Below the pieces are notes generated by a model, which was not told the origin of the DNA, did no database searches, and saw only the letters and a program-made list of their open reading frames with translations. A DNA stretch of 64,000 nt from Balanoglossus misakiensis (taxonomy: Eukaryota; Hemichordata): NCBI GenBank assembly GCA_040954595.2, contig CM082580.2, positions 5,580,001-5,644,000 of the forward strand, read 5' to 3'. A program made the position numbers and the translations under genes. Positions 43,826 to 60,034 of this stretch are shown here, one piece after another; position 1 is the first letter of the stretch; each line of letters opens with the position of its first letter.

Positions 43826-46013
43826 ATTGTTTTTATATTCCTGGTACTAAACAATTCGGTATTTCCGAATAATGTGTTGGCAATTATACCAAACTAGCTA
43901 ACCTGTTAGGCTATTTCAGACGTTACTTTTTACGGGTCAGTGCCAGGTCAGAACCCGACAAACAAACGTTCGAGTAACATGTTTATAGTACTGGCCTACA
44001 TACATATACCTGGATGCATCAGATTACATGCAAAACCACACGTGCCCTCACCCACAGACACTGCAGATAAAAAGGGAATCAACAGCTCCGCCAACTATAG
44101 ACGCAGCGTCAAAACCGGTGGCAGTGCGGGGGAAAATATCCTCTGATGTTTGCGCCGAAATGTTCAACGGACAGAATAGGGGGCTAACGATTCAATCATT
44201 CCTCGGCCTGACTGGTATCTATGCTGTTGGCAAGCCCCACGGCATACGCACTTACATACAGGAAGGTCAACATACAATTTCTTTGAGTGCGCTGATTTGA
44301 TGATACTGTCACATGGCAACAGATCTAGGCTATGGTTTCGCTTCTGTACACAAGCAGTCTCCGACAATGCTAAACACCGACTTAGTTTAAGCCATATATT
44401 CACTTACAAAACAGTTTAGTGTGTCTTACCTCAACTTTATGCTCGACCCCGATGTTACTTTGCAAGTACTTTTTTCAGTAAGCTACGTACTTTTACATGT
44501 ACGCCCTCAAGCGTTGAACTTTTTGATATGGCTGTTAACTCGACTATGTAACTTCCAAGTGAGTTTAACGGCAATCGCGAAGAGCTTCCGAGAGTTTCAG
44601 ATTGCCTAAAGCGAATTAAACTTGGTAAAGAAATGTTTCGGAAAAAATATTCATACGCTGTGATGTTTTAAATCGAAAATGCCTACGTGCCTATAGGGTC
44701 TCGTTTGTAAGCGCAAGTGGGCGTGTTTTTACACAGACGCGATAAAACGCTACCGTGTTACGAGCGAATCGTGTACGATCAGATTTCTTTATTGAGAGCG
44801 TTTTATGGTCAAACAAATCGGTCCCACACTGGTACATCACAATAGGTGACAACGTCAGTAAACGTATGAATCAGAAAGAAATCCTTCACATTACTACAAT
44901 TAATCCGGTGGTTTCAATCGTGTCCCAAAGCAACACTTTTTGTTCGTCATTGAAACTTGAAGGGCGTTCGTGTTCGTCTGCTGATCCGCAGAGATTATGT
45001 AGCTAATCCTGCAGTTGGTGGCAGCTTGAGACTCACGCCCCCAATCAAATGATCAATCACATACTCTGGTAATGCAAAATTCAAAATTCATGAGTCAAGG
45101 TATTTCCATAGTATATATAGTTTTATTATTTTGTAGAAACTTCTGGGAAGTTTTTCAACAAATTATACACATTTAATATTGCAAAAACATGGCCACATCA
45201 TACAATCAATGAAATACAAAAATACATAAGAACACAGAACTTGAATATTTTTCAAAGTTTACAAATGCAAAAACAACACATGGACATTCACTTAAAAATA
45301 TTCTGGATGGCGGGAATTGGCCGTTACAATTTTCACACTAGTCCCTTTCATACAGGTATTGCAGGGTTGCCATCATCTCCGGTTTTATTTAACCAAACCT
45401 GTACATATTGCAATTCAAGCCTGGTATGTTGTTCCATTACTGCTGGCAGTTTTGTGCTTAAATAGTTAGAAGTTTGAAAGAATTTTTGCTGTGGTCAAGT
45501 TGTCTGATAAGCTATACACATATAGGTGAGTGTGGGTACATCTGGAATTGTGCAAATGTACTTGGTTGCATTCAAAAACAGGAATAAAGGATGCTTCGCA
45601 AATTCTTGAGAACATGATTAACAGTAAAGGACTCTCTTGAAATATTTAATGCGACAAGTTTCCAATGATAGTATATAGTGTTCAACAACAACAAAAACAG
45701 CTGCTACAGGGCAGGGCTTTGGTTACAAACTTTGTACAGTATGCACAACTTTAAAAAATCACTTTTTTACGACAGAAAACAATGTGTTCTTTACAATTCA
45801 TACAAATCAACAGTCATTTTCAACATAAAATACGAACATACTGATTCACAAAGGTGGGTGGCAGGGGTTTAACCCTTTAAGACCCAGTTCCCTCTTTAGG
45901 GGTCCAACTTCACCACAGGCAACAAACCATGGTGGTGGAAGGGCTAAATTAGACTTGATGTAAGCTGTACCAGTTTCCAGTGGTTGTGGATATCCGAATG
46001 AGATCTGAACGTC
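43826..46013. other. Intergenic between aldo/keto reductase and CDK5
   Basis: It should contain the aldo/keto reductase promoter (right of 43777) and the CDK5 3' UTR. On the minus strand AATAAA occurs near 45127 and 45387; either might serve CDK5. A MITE copy lies at 45869-45948. The open frames here lack recognisable domains. Confidence 0.45.
45869..45948. mobile_element. CCCTTT-ended MITE, copy 2 (inverted)
   Basis: Begins TTAACCCTTTAAGACCCAG and carries GGGGTCCAACTT and ACCATGGTGGT. It is in the opposite orientation to the copies at 42111 and 53836 and sits just past the CDK5 stop codon. Confidence 0.6.
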
Positions 46014-49184
<3,171 letters not shown>

Positions 49185-49712
49185 CTCTGTGACAAAAGTC
49201 TACTTCCGGTGAGTGTTGGATGATGGGGCTGATTCTCTTTTCGATACTTTTTTACAAAACAATGTAACGAACTAAAATTCTATGCCATACAGATCTTAAA
49301 CTATTAAATATCAAGATAAATATTTATTGAATGTTATAATATCACAGTAATAATGAAATTTGACTTATGAACGTAATGACCCTATGACCCTAGGTCAAAT
49401 ATAGTTCCGACGAATTTCCAAAGTTTAAAGGTCGCTAGCAGACGACATGGCAAAATTTGATTGGTCTAAAGAGAGCCAAATAAAAGTCATCCGCAAACAA
49501 ACTTTTCAAAATTTAACCAGTTGTAGGACAGGATAGTAAATTTTGGTAGTACTAAGACAATCTTTGTGAACACTAAATGTATAAACATTTAGAAATGCGG
49601 CTGTAAAATGACTATTTTTGGAAAACCCTCAGGGACTAATTCTTCACGAGGCGTTATAAAAAGGGATTCCCCAGCTGTTGCACGGCTACACCAAAGGTAC
49701 ACAAGTTACAAC
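49185..49712. promoter_or_regulatory. Bidirectional promoter region, CDK5 / PDIA4
   Basis: The two start codons are 528 bases apart and face away from each other, so this interval must carry both promoters and 5' UTRs. A TATAAAAA box at 49655-49662 lies about 50 bases before the PDIA4 start codon, close for TATA plus a short leader. An ERSE-like element (49446-49464) and a TGACCCTATGACCC repeat near 49377 are also present. Confidence 0.6.
49446..49464 (-). promoter_or_regulatory. ERSE-like element
   Basis: On the minus strand this reads CCAAT, nine bases, CCATG. The ER stress response element consensus is CCAAT-N9-CCACG, so spacing is exact with one mismatch. NF-Y and ATF6 bind such sites in promoters of ER chaperones, and vertebrate ERp72 is ER-stress induced. 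It lies about 250 bases before the PDIA4 ATG. Confidence 0.5.
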
Positions 49713-52700
49713 ATGGCTTTTACGATGAAGTTTAGGAAGTTGTACGTTCTCTTCGCTGTACTTTTCCTGGTTGCCCGTGTCAGCTTTGCGGATGACGATG
49801 TCGAGGAAGATGAAACAGGTTTGTTCCTCTTGTTTAACTGTCTTGATCACTAGTCTTTGCATTTGTAGCCAACCTGATGCAGAATAAGTGAGAGGGGTCA
49901 TGTCACACCTCCTTGCAGACTTGACAGCTGGGGCTGTCACCGGTCACCGCCTTCTTTAGTTGACTTTCACAGTCAAAGGTAGTCATTGCATCCTTCTTTG
50001 TGGCTATGCTCGTGTGTCACCCCCTTTATAATTGAAAGTGAAAGAATGTATCTAATTTTCTGTTATTGGGCTTCCGTACCTGAAATAATCTATAACTTTT
50101 ATGATCGTGTCCGTCGCATCGTCTGAAGTGAAGACCTTGGCAAGTGGTGGAAAATACTGTTTAACCAAAGTCAGTGATTGTTTCTATGAAAAGGAATCGC
50201 TAGACCTTTCGAAGTTATTTCGTGTTTGGTGGCTTTACTCTTTCCGTATCCTTTCCCGTAGTAAATGACTCCATTGTATCTTTGTTTATATAAAAGTTGT
50301 GGACTCGCAGAATGACACGTGTCCCTGGAGCTATTGTCATACAAATGTATGAAGTGTTATGCAAATGAGAACTTCAGTTATTTATGATGTAGTGTACGTG
50401 TAGCATTGCTTAGTGCAATATACTACATGTAATATATTCTTTGTCAAATTGAAAGAGCAAATTACTTTATTATTGAAATTTCTCTCGTATGTAATAATCA
50501 GACTTCGTTTTACAGACAAACTGAGGAAGGGGGTATGGGTGCATGTGTCCTACAAGTATTAACTTTGGTATAAGTATACAATAAAAAAATACAATGATTC
50601 AAGATGTACAAATCAATTGGCCAGATTACCATAATACAATTTAATCATGACGTGTAAGATAAGCATTTGAAGATATTAATATATATCAGTAGACTGTAGA
50701 TATCACAAATAGGAACTGGCACTATATTTAAATATTTGATTGGCTGGTAGCATACTATTTTTAAATAAAAGTTTATTGAAAGTTGAGACACGTAAGGATG
50801 GCATAAACTATGACACAATAGTGGGCATCCTGGGCAGATGGAATGCATTTCACACACACACCATTATTTTGAGATTTATTTTCTGGTAAGAGAATTGTCC
50901 GACAGCCTTAACACTGTACTTTTTTACTGTGTTCGTTTTAGTTGGGCAGAAATCAATTAGGAAGGGATTATATTGTTGATTAGTGAAAGTAACAGCTTGG
51001 ACACATTAACATATGGTATTATCAAACAGACATTGCAGCACATGTGTTTTGAATGGAAAGTGGCACTTGATGGACTCTGCTTCAAGTTACCAGGCAAGTG
51101 CAAAGAAACATCCTGGAAACATTTTCGTAAATCCCTTTTCATCATTCAACAGGAGAAAATGATGAAGACGAAGAGCTTGAAGTTGACGTACAAGAAGAGG
51201 AGGGTGTTTTAGTGTTGACGGAGGAAAATTTTGATGATGTTATTTACAGTAAAGACATTGTATTGGTAGAATTTTATGCACCCTGGTAAGTGACCTCTAG
51301 TTTATTATACATCACTAACATTGATTCTGCAGTTATGCTGTCATTTTGATACAGGTGCATGTATATGCTGGTCCAATCTGTGTTTTGATAAAGATTGTGT
51401 AATACCTGTATGGGGACATTTGTTAATTAATGGTGAACATTTTTTGCTAGTTCATTATGTATTCAAACTACTACAAGAGTTCTTGATGTCCTGTCAGAGA
51501 TTTATTATGAGTGAATGTAATAATGAAATCTTTGCGTTACTTTGTTTTTCAGGTGTGGCCATTGTAAAAAATTGGCACCAGAGTATGCCAAGGCAGCCCA
51601 GAGGTTGAAAGACAACGATCCACCAGTGGCACTTGGCAAAGTGGATGCTACAGAACACGAAGCGCTTGGCAGTCGATTTGAAGTCACCGGATACCCGACC
51701 CTGAAAGTATTCCGCAACGGTGAAGCGTTTGACTACAAAGGACCAAGAGACGAAGAAGGTACATTGTAGGATTTGTCAGTGTTGCGGTTGTATTGGAGGC
51801 CTCATTTTATGAGTTACATTTTGCAGGTTTCAGTCCCCAGACAAATCAGAATTGCTGTGAACTGTTCAAAGCAGGTATTAACTCCATATAGATGAATGTC
51901 AGCCCGGTCAAAGTGGTTTGTGAAATTAACAGTGACTACCTAATCATGTCTGTTTGATATTAGCACATAATTTTGAAAGGTTGGTGGGTAAGCACTGAAA
52001 CACGTGCACAAATATGCCTTCATTCTCCATTTGCTGCAAAGGAAATAAGTTACTTTATTTCAATAGCTTAATAAGGTTCAATTTGAAGCTTATTTGAAAC
52101 AAGACTTCTCCCAACTTGTGTTTTCATTGTTCTGAAACCATTAATTAATTTATTTTCACTTTGATTGTTTTTTTAGGAATTGTTAAATACATGCAAGAGC
52201 AAGCAGATCCCAATTGGAAACCCCCACCAGAAGCAGTCCTCACTCTGACCGAAGATAACTTTGATGATGTTGTCAATGAAGCAGATATTATTTTAGTTGA
52301 ATTCTATGCTCCATGGTAAGGGGAGTCTTTTTTTCTTACAACTTTACCATGTTGCATTCCTCAGTATAAATATAAAGGTTTGCCAGAACTTGATCGATAT
52401 AGCCCAGGTGTACAGGACATATCTGAATTTCATAGCCTTTTATGAATTCCTAAAACTTGTAATTTTAAACAGATGTATCCAGATTGCATATCCAGATAAG
52501 AATAAGGTGCCTATTCATATTAATGCTTATTTAGAGATCGTATGTTAATAATTTGAACAAGTATCTTAATAGCAATTTGAATATCTCTTTGCACAGGTGT
52601 GGACACTGTAAGAAACTGGCCCCCGAGTACGAATCTGCAGCCCAAGTGTTGAAAGACAATGACCCGCCCATACCACTGGCTAAAGTGGATGCCACGGCGG

Positions 52701-54971
52701 AATCGGCAGTCGCATCCAAGTTCGGTGTCACAGGCTATCCCACCATGAAGATATTCCGCAAAGGCAAAGATTATGAATACAGTGGCCCAAGAGATGAGCA
52801 CGGTAAGCTGTCTGGAGAATTCAGCAGTTTTATATTAGAAAGATCAGCCATTTTACCAGAATACACATCCATTCTTAAAAACTGAATCAGTTTTAGGTTG
52901 ATTATGGTAGATTTTGAGTAATGCTGTAAATGCTGGCGTTATATGAATACCTACAGAGACCGGTAGCTTGCAAAACCAAAGTGACCGTTTTCTCACAGAG
53001 GTTTTGGATACTTCTCCCCCAGGTATCATTAATTACATGAAGAGCCAGGCCGGCGATAGCTCAAAGTTACTGCAAGACAAGAAATCTGTGAAGAATTTCC
53101 TCAGTGATGAATCGGATATTGCCATTCTTGGGTTCTTTGAAACTGCCGAAGATAAACTTTACAAAAAATACCTCGATGCAGGTAAGTCCAGTGTACAGTT
53201 TGTGTCTGTCAAATGTGCACAGCCTGGTGTGTAGTAGTGAGAACGCAAGCACTCCCACAAGACAAATTCTAAGAAAGCTTATTTTTGCTTGTTCATAACA
53301 AGTGCGTGTTTGCTGTATTTATATTAAAAGGTAACAGTCTCAGGGATGATTTTAAGTTTGGACACACGTTTGATAAAGACATCACAGACTACTACAAGGC
53401 AAAGACGGGTTCTGTTGTCATCTTTGTGCCAGAGAGATTCCAGAGTAAATATGAACCAAAGAGACATGTCTTTGACAAGGTGAGTAGTTCCAGGGTGGTG
53501 AATCGAATACCAACGTTTAGTGTTTAAATATCTTGGGCATAAGTAGCCTTATTGAGCACTTGTATTGTTGATGTGAATGTTTATGTCGCCGTTGTTCACT
53601 CGCAGGCCACAGCCACAGTCAGCCAACTTCAAGACTTCTACAAGGCTCACCAAGTACCTCTGGTCGGACAGAGAACGTCTGAAAATGAGAAGAAGAGGTA
53701 CACCAAGAAACCGCTGCTGATTGTCTACTACACGGTGGATTTCAGTTTCGAATACAGGGATGGTAAGACACAGAACAGAATTATTTCAACAATAGACAGT
53801 AGACAGGAGGTCCCCTTCTTTCTACTGCCTGTGTTTTAACCCTTTCACGGCCATGGTTTGGTCCAAATCCATTGTTCTCTATCATAAACAGGACCTCTGC
53901 AGAGGAAACTGGGGATTTTAAATGATATCGTATTTGACCACAAATATCAGAAGAAAAGTGTTTTATAAACTTTTTTGAAAGTCATGGATGCTTATAAAAA
54001 GGAATAATTTTTTACTTCTTCACCTTTTAGCAACTCAGATATGGAGACACAAAGTATTGGAAGTAGCCAAGGACTTCACAGACATCACATTTGCCATTGC
54101 CAATGAGGACGATTTTACAAAAGAGATGGAAGAATTTGGATTGGGTGATAGCGGGGAAGAAATCAGCGTTGGACTTTTCAGCGAAGATGGCAGGAAGTAT
54201 AGGATGGAACCTGATGAAGAATTCAGCATTGAGAGTCTGCAAGAATTTGTTGAAAAATTCTTAGATGGTTAGTGTTGTCTGCAATGACTGTATACCAGTG
54301 TCTTGGGATGTATCATGTATATTGTATAAAGTATCTGTTAATGTCTGGCCCCTTATTCTTCAAAGAAGGGTTTTCAATTATACAACTGCGAAGATAATCA
54401 AAGGAAGAAGTATTGTACATGTTTATTGTGAAGTGAAATGCATGATTTAATGTCATGTGATATTAATTAAATTATTTGGTAGCTTCCGTGTGAGATTTTT
54501 TCCCTCTTTGGCCGGGGTGACTGACTTTGTCCACTTATCTTGATCTTTTCCACAGGTGAACTTGAGCCGGTCATCAAATCACAGCCAGTCCCAAAGAAGA
54601 ACGACGGCCCAGTGAAAGTAGTCGTTGGCAAGACATTTGACAAGATTGTGCTCGACAAGTCGAAGGACGTACTCATAGAGATGTACGCACCGTGGTGTGG
54701 ACACTGCAAGAACTTGGAACCAGTCTACAAGAAACTGGGCAAAATATTCAAGAAAAGCAAAAACCTGGTCATCGCCAAGATTGACGCAACCGCCAACGAC
54801 TTGCCACCAAATTACTCGGCGACCGGTTTCCCCACGATTTATTTTGCGCCAACAAATCAGAAAGACACGCCCGTCAAGTTTGACGGTGCCAGAGATTTGG
54901 ATGGGTTCACGAAGTTTTTGGAAGAAAAAGCCACAGTTTCGCTGAAGTACAGAGCTAAAGATGAACTTTAA
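49713..54971 (+). CDS. Pdia4: Protein disulfide-isomerase A4 (ERp72)
   Basis: Ten exons (49713-49818, 51153-51285, 51553-51758, 52177-52315, 52597-52802, 53023-53181, 53331-53479, 53606-53762, 54031-54267, 54556-54971) encode 635 residues (about 645 in mammals). Residues 1-26 are a signal peptide ([17 protein letters not shown]), then an acidic segment. Three thioredoxin-like domains each have an intact CGHC site (81-84, 196-199, 545-548). The first two a-domains are followed by non-catalytic b and b' domains (about 262-497) and the third a-domain. The C-terminus is KDEL, retaining it in the ER lumen, where it forms and rearranges disulfides in secretory proteins. The first two a-domains have parallel exon structure (splits at TG|G of the active-site Trp, 206-base second exons), the trace of an internal duplication. 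The start is chosen as the ATG directly before the signal peptide. Confidence 0.98.
53836..53931. mobile_element. CCCTTT-ended MITE, copy 4
   Basis: Begins TTAACCCTTTCACGGCCATG and ends in TTTTAA (53928-53931). It contains GGTTTGGTCCAAATCCATTG and GGAAACTGGGG, so it matches the copy at 42111. It lies in the PDIA4 intron between exons 8 and 9. Confidence 0.65.
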
Positions 54972-56198
54972 CCTTTGAAGCCTTGTAGGCTGTGTAACAG
55001 CTATTTGTCTTCTTTAGCGAGGGCCGCACCATTTCCCTACTATAGGGAGGGTAGCCTTATTCACGGAGGGTCTTTTTTCATAGTCATTCCTTTACAGTAG
55101 AGCCTTGGCATTCCTGGTCCACCGACAAACAGGCTCAGACATACTTTTTTTTATTATGTGGGGCCCAGGAGACCTTATCTTTGGCCTCACAATACTGATG
55201 TCTCCCAAATTATGTTTGGCATCTAAAAATAACTGACGTTTGATGGTAGCATGTCATTTTTCTTTTGTACTTGCGCTGTTTAGCATTTTTATTTTCTGGC
55301 AATCCAAAATGTTAATTTCTCTGCCAAGTAAGAGTATCATGCAGCTAAGGAGTATTGTACTTGTCCAAGAAATTATCACACAACAATATAAAAGTGTAGT
55401 CAGATTTCAAGTAAATTGTACCAGTGGAGACTTGTATGCCAAACCATGAAACACAGAGTATCATAAAACTTCAAAATCTGTGGTAGGATTTCTTCAGTCA
55501 AGCAATTTTTGAAAGGTCTGATTTAGAGTCTTGCTAGGTACAGTGTACATGTTATATCTGTGTACTGGGTTAGGATACTGTGTAGTTAAGGAAGAAGCAA
55601 CTCTAAGTTTAGAAAAGTTTTTATATTTATCCATGAAAACAATACCAGTAACCCCTTAGACATATCAACATCATATTTATTTTTAATCTGTAGAGAATAT
55701 TTTTTTAAACAGTGAAAATAAAGCTTACCTGGCATGAAAATTAAAACTAATTTTATGCAACAACATCCCTTCATAGAACTTTGTAAAAATCATACAGGTT
55801 TCTCGATCAGATTCTACACAAGTGTCACTGTGCCTTTTCAGTCGTCAAGAGATTTGATGCCAATAGTTTATGCCCACTTTGGGTCTGAGAATGTTTCATT
55901 GAGCTGGAATGAAAAACTTGCTGACAAAATCCTCTGTATGTGGTGATGGAAGTTCTTTTAAAAAAATGAAATTGAAAACCAATAAAGCAATGATAAATCT
56001 TCACTTGAAATTGTTTTGTTATAACTTCGGTTGCTAAGCTAAGCTGTAGACACATACTGACTGGCGTTGAGCTCAAACCTGTCAGCGCCCTCTACAGTTG
56101 AAGAACCTAACACTGTGGCTTCAATTCAAAATGGCTGCCATGGAAAGTTTGGAAGTTGTTTGAGAATCATGGTACTTATTTCAGCAGGCTAAATAATA

Positions 56199-56342
56199 TA
56201 AGGTTATTCACAAAATACCGGGATTTATGTCCGAGTACATCGTGCAGCGCAGGTATTGTCCGAGACGCGCAGCGTCGAGGACAATACCGAAGCGTACGAT
56301 GTACGAGGACATAAATCCCGGTATTTTGTGAATAACCTTATT
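56199..56342. repeat. Long near-perfect palindrome, about 70-base arms
   Basis: The two arms (56199-about 56269 and about 56272-56342) pair almost throughout (AGGTTATTCACAAAATACCG against CGGTATTTTGTGAATAACCT) with a short GC-rich tip. A further pair, TTATTATACACC at about 56341-56352 and GGTGTATAATAA at about 56829-56840, may mark the ends of a larger element of about 500 bases. Confidence 0.8.
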
Positions 56343-58537
56343 ATTATACACCTTTTCCGGACATCCTTGATGAACGATAAAGAAAAAATAGGCCGCTATC
56401 GGACTTTCTAGTTTTCAGACGCCGCCATGATGTAATTTGCATATCGAACGCGCCTTCACCTCGTGCATCAGGTGATGCTAGTGTCGAGCTGCCGATGTCT
56501 CGCGCGCGACGTTCTATGCTGCAGGGATGAACGCGCTCGCCTGTTCGTTCACACATTCCTTCGACTGAAATTTCATCGAGGATTTTGACTTATTTCGCAT
56601 CTTGGGCCACCAATAATTTTGTTTAATAACGACTGTGTACTTTTTATATATTTTTTTGTGAGAGTAGGGTGCAATATCATCATTGTTTACATCAGACAGC
56701 TGTGAGGTCAAAGGTCAAATATGCGTCCAATAACCCTGTGGGTTATGGGACTCCGCGTCCTCATTTGAATAATTATTGGACGGTAATACCGCGAATTATT
56801 GTATTACGGAACTCCATAGGTTACAGCAGTAGGTGTATAATAATTGTGTTTATTAACGAGAGTTTCAAGATGTGATCTGAGAACCAGGATATAGTGTCGG
56901 AAAGGAAGCAATTGAAAACAAACTCGACCAGAATAATATTGATTTTGTACATACTGGTATATATTTAATGTCAAGATAAGTATTAACACAGAATTACTAC
57001 AAATCCCTATGTGTAAATGAAGCTAATGTATGAATAAAATTTATGCCATTTAGTATAAAAAACATACATTCAACAGTGTCATGGAAGGGAAATGATGCTG
57101 CGATGTGTGCTGTCAAAATTTGCAAGGTTTTAATAGCAGGTATAAAGCTTGCAAGAAACACATTAAACCATGTTTCACTACACAAGTGTTTGCATTGATC
57201 AATATGACTTAACATCGGCTTTTGAACTTTCAATGATATATAATCAACTTGACAAAAATCGGCCATATTGAAATCCTGTTGTCTGCATGACATTTTTATC
57301 ACTCACCTAGATAGCTAAACTATATTTAATGTAAGGGAGAATTTTAAATCATTGATACATACCAAAGCATCTCACTTCCACCATCATATATGTCTGTCTC
57401 TTAGTTGAAGTGCCTTCCAAAGATATCCATTTCACAATACACTTCAAGAGTACATTACACTACACAGGAAAATTTGACTCAATGTAAAATACCTACAGCT
57501 TGGCTCATCAGTGACGAAAATCTAAAGTTTGCAAATCGATGTGGGAACACCACACATGCTTGTCATGTATCAAAATCTTTCAAACATTACAAACTTTTAT
57601 GTTAAGAGACATTCAAACTACAAGTACATGTACCGTATTTTCACATTAAACATTTTTGTTCACTGTAATCTTTCAGTAAAGGGAGAATGCTCTCCCTGAC
57701 TTTTGACATAATTTGATTATTTTGCTTCATGTATGAAGTTATGAATGCTCTACTTGTCGAGGCAATACTTGACCCCTTGAACCCTAACCCCCCGGTGACC
57801 TATGTATCATGTGATTCAGAAGTTTTCTTCTGAACTTGGTTCAATGGGTTATTAAACTGTCAGTCACTCTCTGATCCATGTGGATACTACTTAAGAAGTA
57901 CAAGAACCATGTCTGTATACGCCTATCAGCTGGTCGTCCATTCCTGTCTACCCGTAGTCATACCAATAATGTGGGTACAGTACCGCAATCAAAATGAATT
58001 AAGATACAGACAACAAACGATGCCTAAAAACATAGCTTACAATTTTAAAACAGCTATATACTGATTCAAGTTTCAAGAAGTACAGTACAAAATGGCTGAT
58101 ATCCAAAAATCATACCACCTATAGGTAACCCTATGCAAACATCACCTCCAGAAGCTAGACCATGATATCAAACACAATAACTAGTGTTACGTATAGCATA
58201 TGGAATGGAATGTTTGGATTTTCAAAAATGACTGGAAAATGTTGTAAATACTTTAGGAATACAGAGTAGATGGGAGGTACTGGAATAATAATGTGCAGCA
58301 TACCGGTAATTTATTCTAATACTTCAGATAAAATTTAAATCATGTTGAAATTCTTACTATGACAACGGTCCAGTAGTATGTCAGAATAAAAAACTTTAAG
58401 AGTTTTGTACTTTGTATTAAGTACGAAATGAATGTCTACTGTTAGTTCATGGCTGTTCTAAACTGCTCTTCTTTTTTCTTGATTTTTATAACTTTTGTAA
58501 ACAATTTATTGAAATAAATTTGTGATTGCAAAGAGAC

Positions 58538-58723
58538 TACCGTTAAAGTCACTTTATAAGTCGCAGCGGTATTATAAGTCGCACCCCTTCTTTGAAAGAC
58601 TTGTTTGGGAGGAGATTTTAAGGAAATGAATACAACAGAACATTGGTATTATAAGTCGCACCCCCTTTTCGGCACACACTTTCACTCAAAAAAGGTGCGT
58701 CTTATAAAATGACTTTAACGGTA
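58538..58723. mobile_element. 186-base element with 23-base terminal inverted repeats
   Basis: The ends TACCGTTAAAGTCA-CTTTATAAG (58538-58560) and its reverse complement (58701-58723) differ at one base. Inside are three copies of a TATAAGTCGCA-type motif in direct and inverted orientation. Size, TIRs and no coding sequence make it a MITE. The superfamily is uncertain; no clear target-site duplication is visible. Confidence 0.8.
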
Positions 58724-59303
58724 AAAAGTACGATTGCACAATATCTCCACTCTGCCATATCTATGCATCTAACTTAATTGGAGTTCATAATAATCTTGCT
58801 TCTGGAAAGTTAAAGTGCATTACAGACAATGTCCATGATAAAGCTTGTAAACATTTTTCACAAATGTTCCTGATATTAAGATATGTTACTCTTTCTAAAA
58901 AGTAAAAAATAAATCTATTTTAAAATAAGTTACACGTTTAAGTTTCTTAACGGCCACAATGTAGTCAAACCCGAGGTCTCAATATTTTATAACTCGCAAT
59001 TTTTAATCAGAATTAAAAACCCAAGTTCATTGTTAATCACTCTGTAACAAGGATGACAAGGCACAAAATATAGTCAATGAAACATATGTTGCGGTGATAA
59101 AATGATTTACAAGTTTCTTTCATGTAAATTCTCATCATAAGCCTCTAGGAAAGGTGGATTAGTTGGTTAGCAGGTTGTAAAAAAATTTTAAAGGAAAAAT
59201 AAATTCCTTGAAACACTTTGTAATCAAACTGAATCATGCAGCATTTTGTAAGTATGGACAGGGAGGCACAAAGAGTTTGCATTTGAACATTAAAAAGCAA
59301 AAC

Positions 59304-59483
59304 CTTGCCCACATAGAATGACCTTTGACCCAGCTTCAGCATCGATATGAGTGATTGACAGCACATGCATACCAGGCTTTGAGACCATAGGTTGCATAAT
59401 TTGGCTGAGAATTTCAGGTCGGTTGAAAATAATTTTTTCCTTATTTCCACATTGGAGTATACCACAGGTGTTTTCTTGAGTAT
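59304..59483 (-). CDS. Exon-like segment, 60 codons, phase 1-1
   Basis: Bounded by CTGACCACAG and CAAG|GTTTTG, an open segment encodes a plausible peptide (ENTCGILQCGNKEKIIFNRP, later HIDAEAGSKVILCGQ). I do not recognise it and found no partner exons. It lies past the M-Ras stop codon on the same strand, so it may be part of a long UTR, a separate gene or chance. Confidence 0.22.
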
Positions 59484-60034
59484 CTGTGGTCAGAGTCAAC
59501 GATTAGGGTTGCTCAGTCGTGCGCTAGTCCATGAAAAAACATAAAAACAAACCCATCCCTTGTCAAATTTGTCACATAGCCAACAAATCACCACATGGGA
59601 TGTCCGCATCAATCAACACATTCAAAGCTCTCTAAACACCAACATGGTTGAATACACCTGCAGCTACACACATGTGCATGATTATATCAATCAAAGCATG
59701 AATGTTGAAATATGGGAAAGCCAGGTAATCACTGCTATAAAAAGACACAAGCAGTGATTGGCGCATGTACCATGTCAAGTTTATGATGAATAAAGTAGCT
59801 CCCGTTCAGGAGGTAGGGATTGTGTGTTGTAAGGTAAAAATCCTAAGAGTGAGTGTCAGTGAAATACAGAAGATATGTTGGTTTCCGAAACAGAGTGCAA
59901 ATGAATATGGCCACGCAGAATCGGCCTCAATGGACTGGGATTGCCATAGCAACTGTAAATAATAAAGAACACAAGAAATGAAGATTGCACTTTGAGATGT
60001 ATCTGTGTTAATGCCTGGTCATCCTTGATGACAT

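Larger units (their letters stand above)
54972..60034. other. Intergenic between PDIA4 and M-Ras (3' ends facing)
   Basis: It holds the 3' UTRs of two convergent genes. AATAAA at about 55717 and 55980 on the plus strand are candidate PDIA4 polyadenylation signals. A long palindrome (56199-56342), a TIR element (58538-58723) and a weak exon-like segment (59304-59483) are listed separately. A GTCCAATAA / TTATTGGAC inverted pair brackets about 56725-56782. The rest is AT-rich with nothing supportable. Confidence 0.5.
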
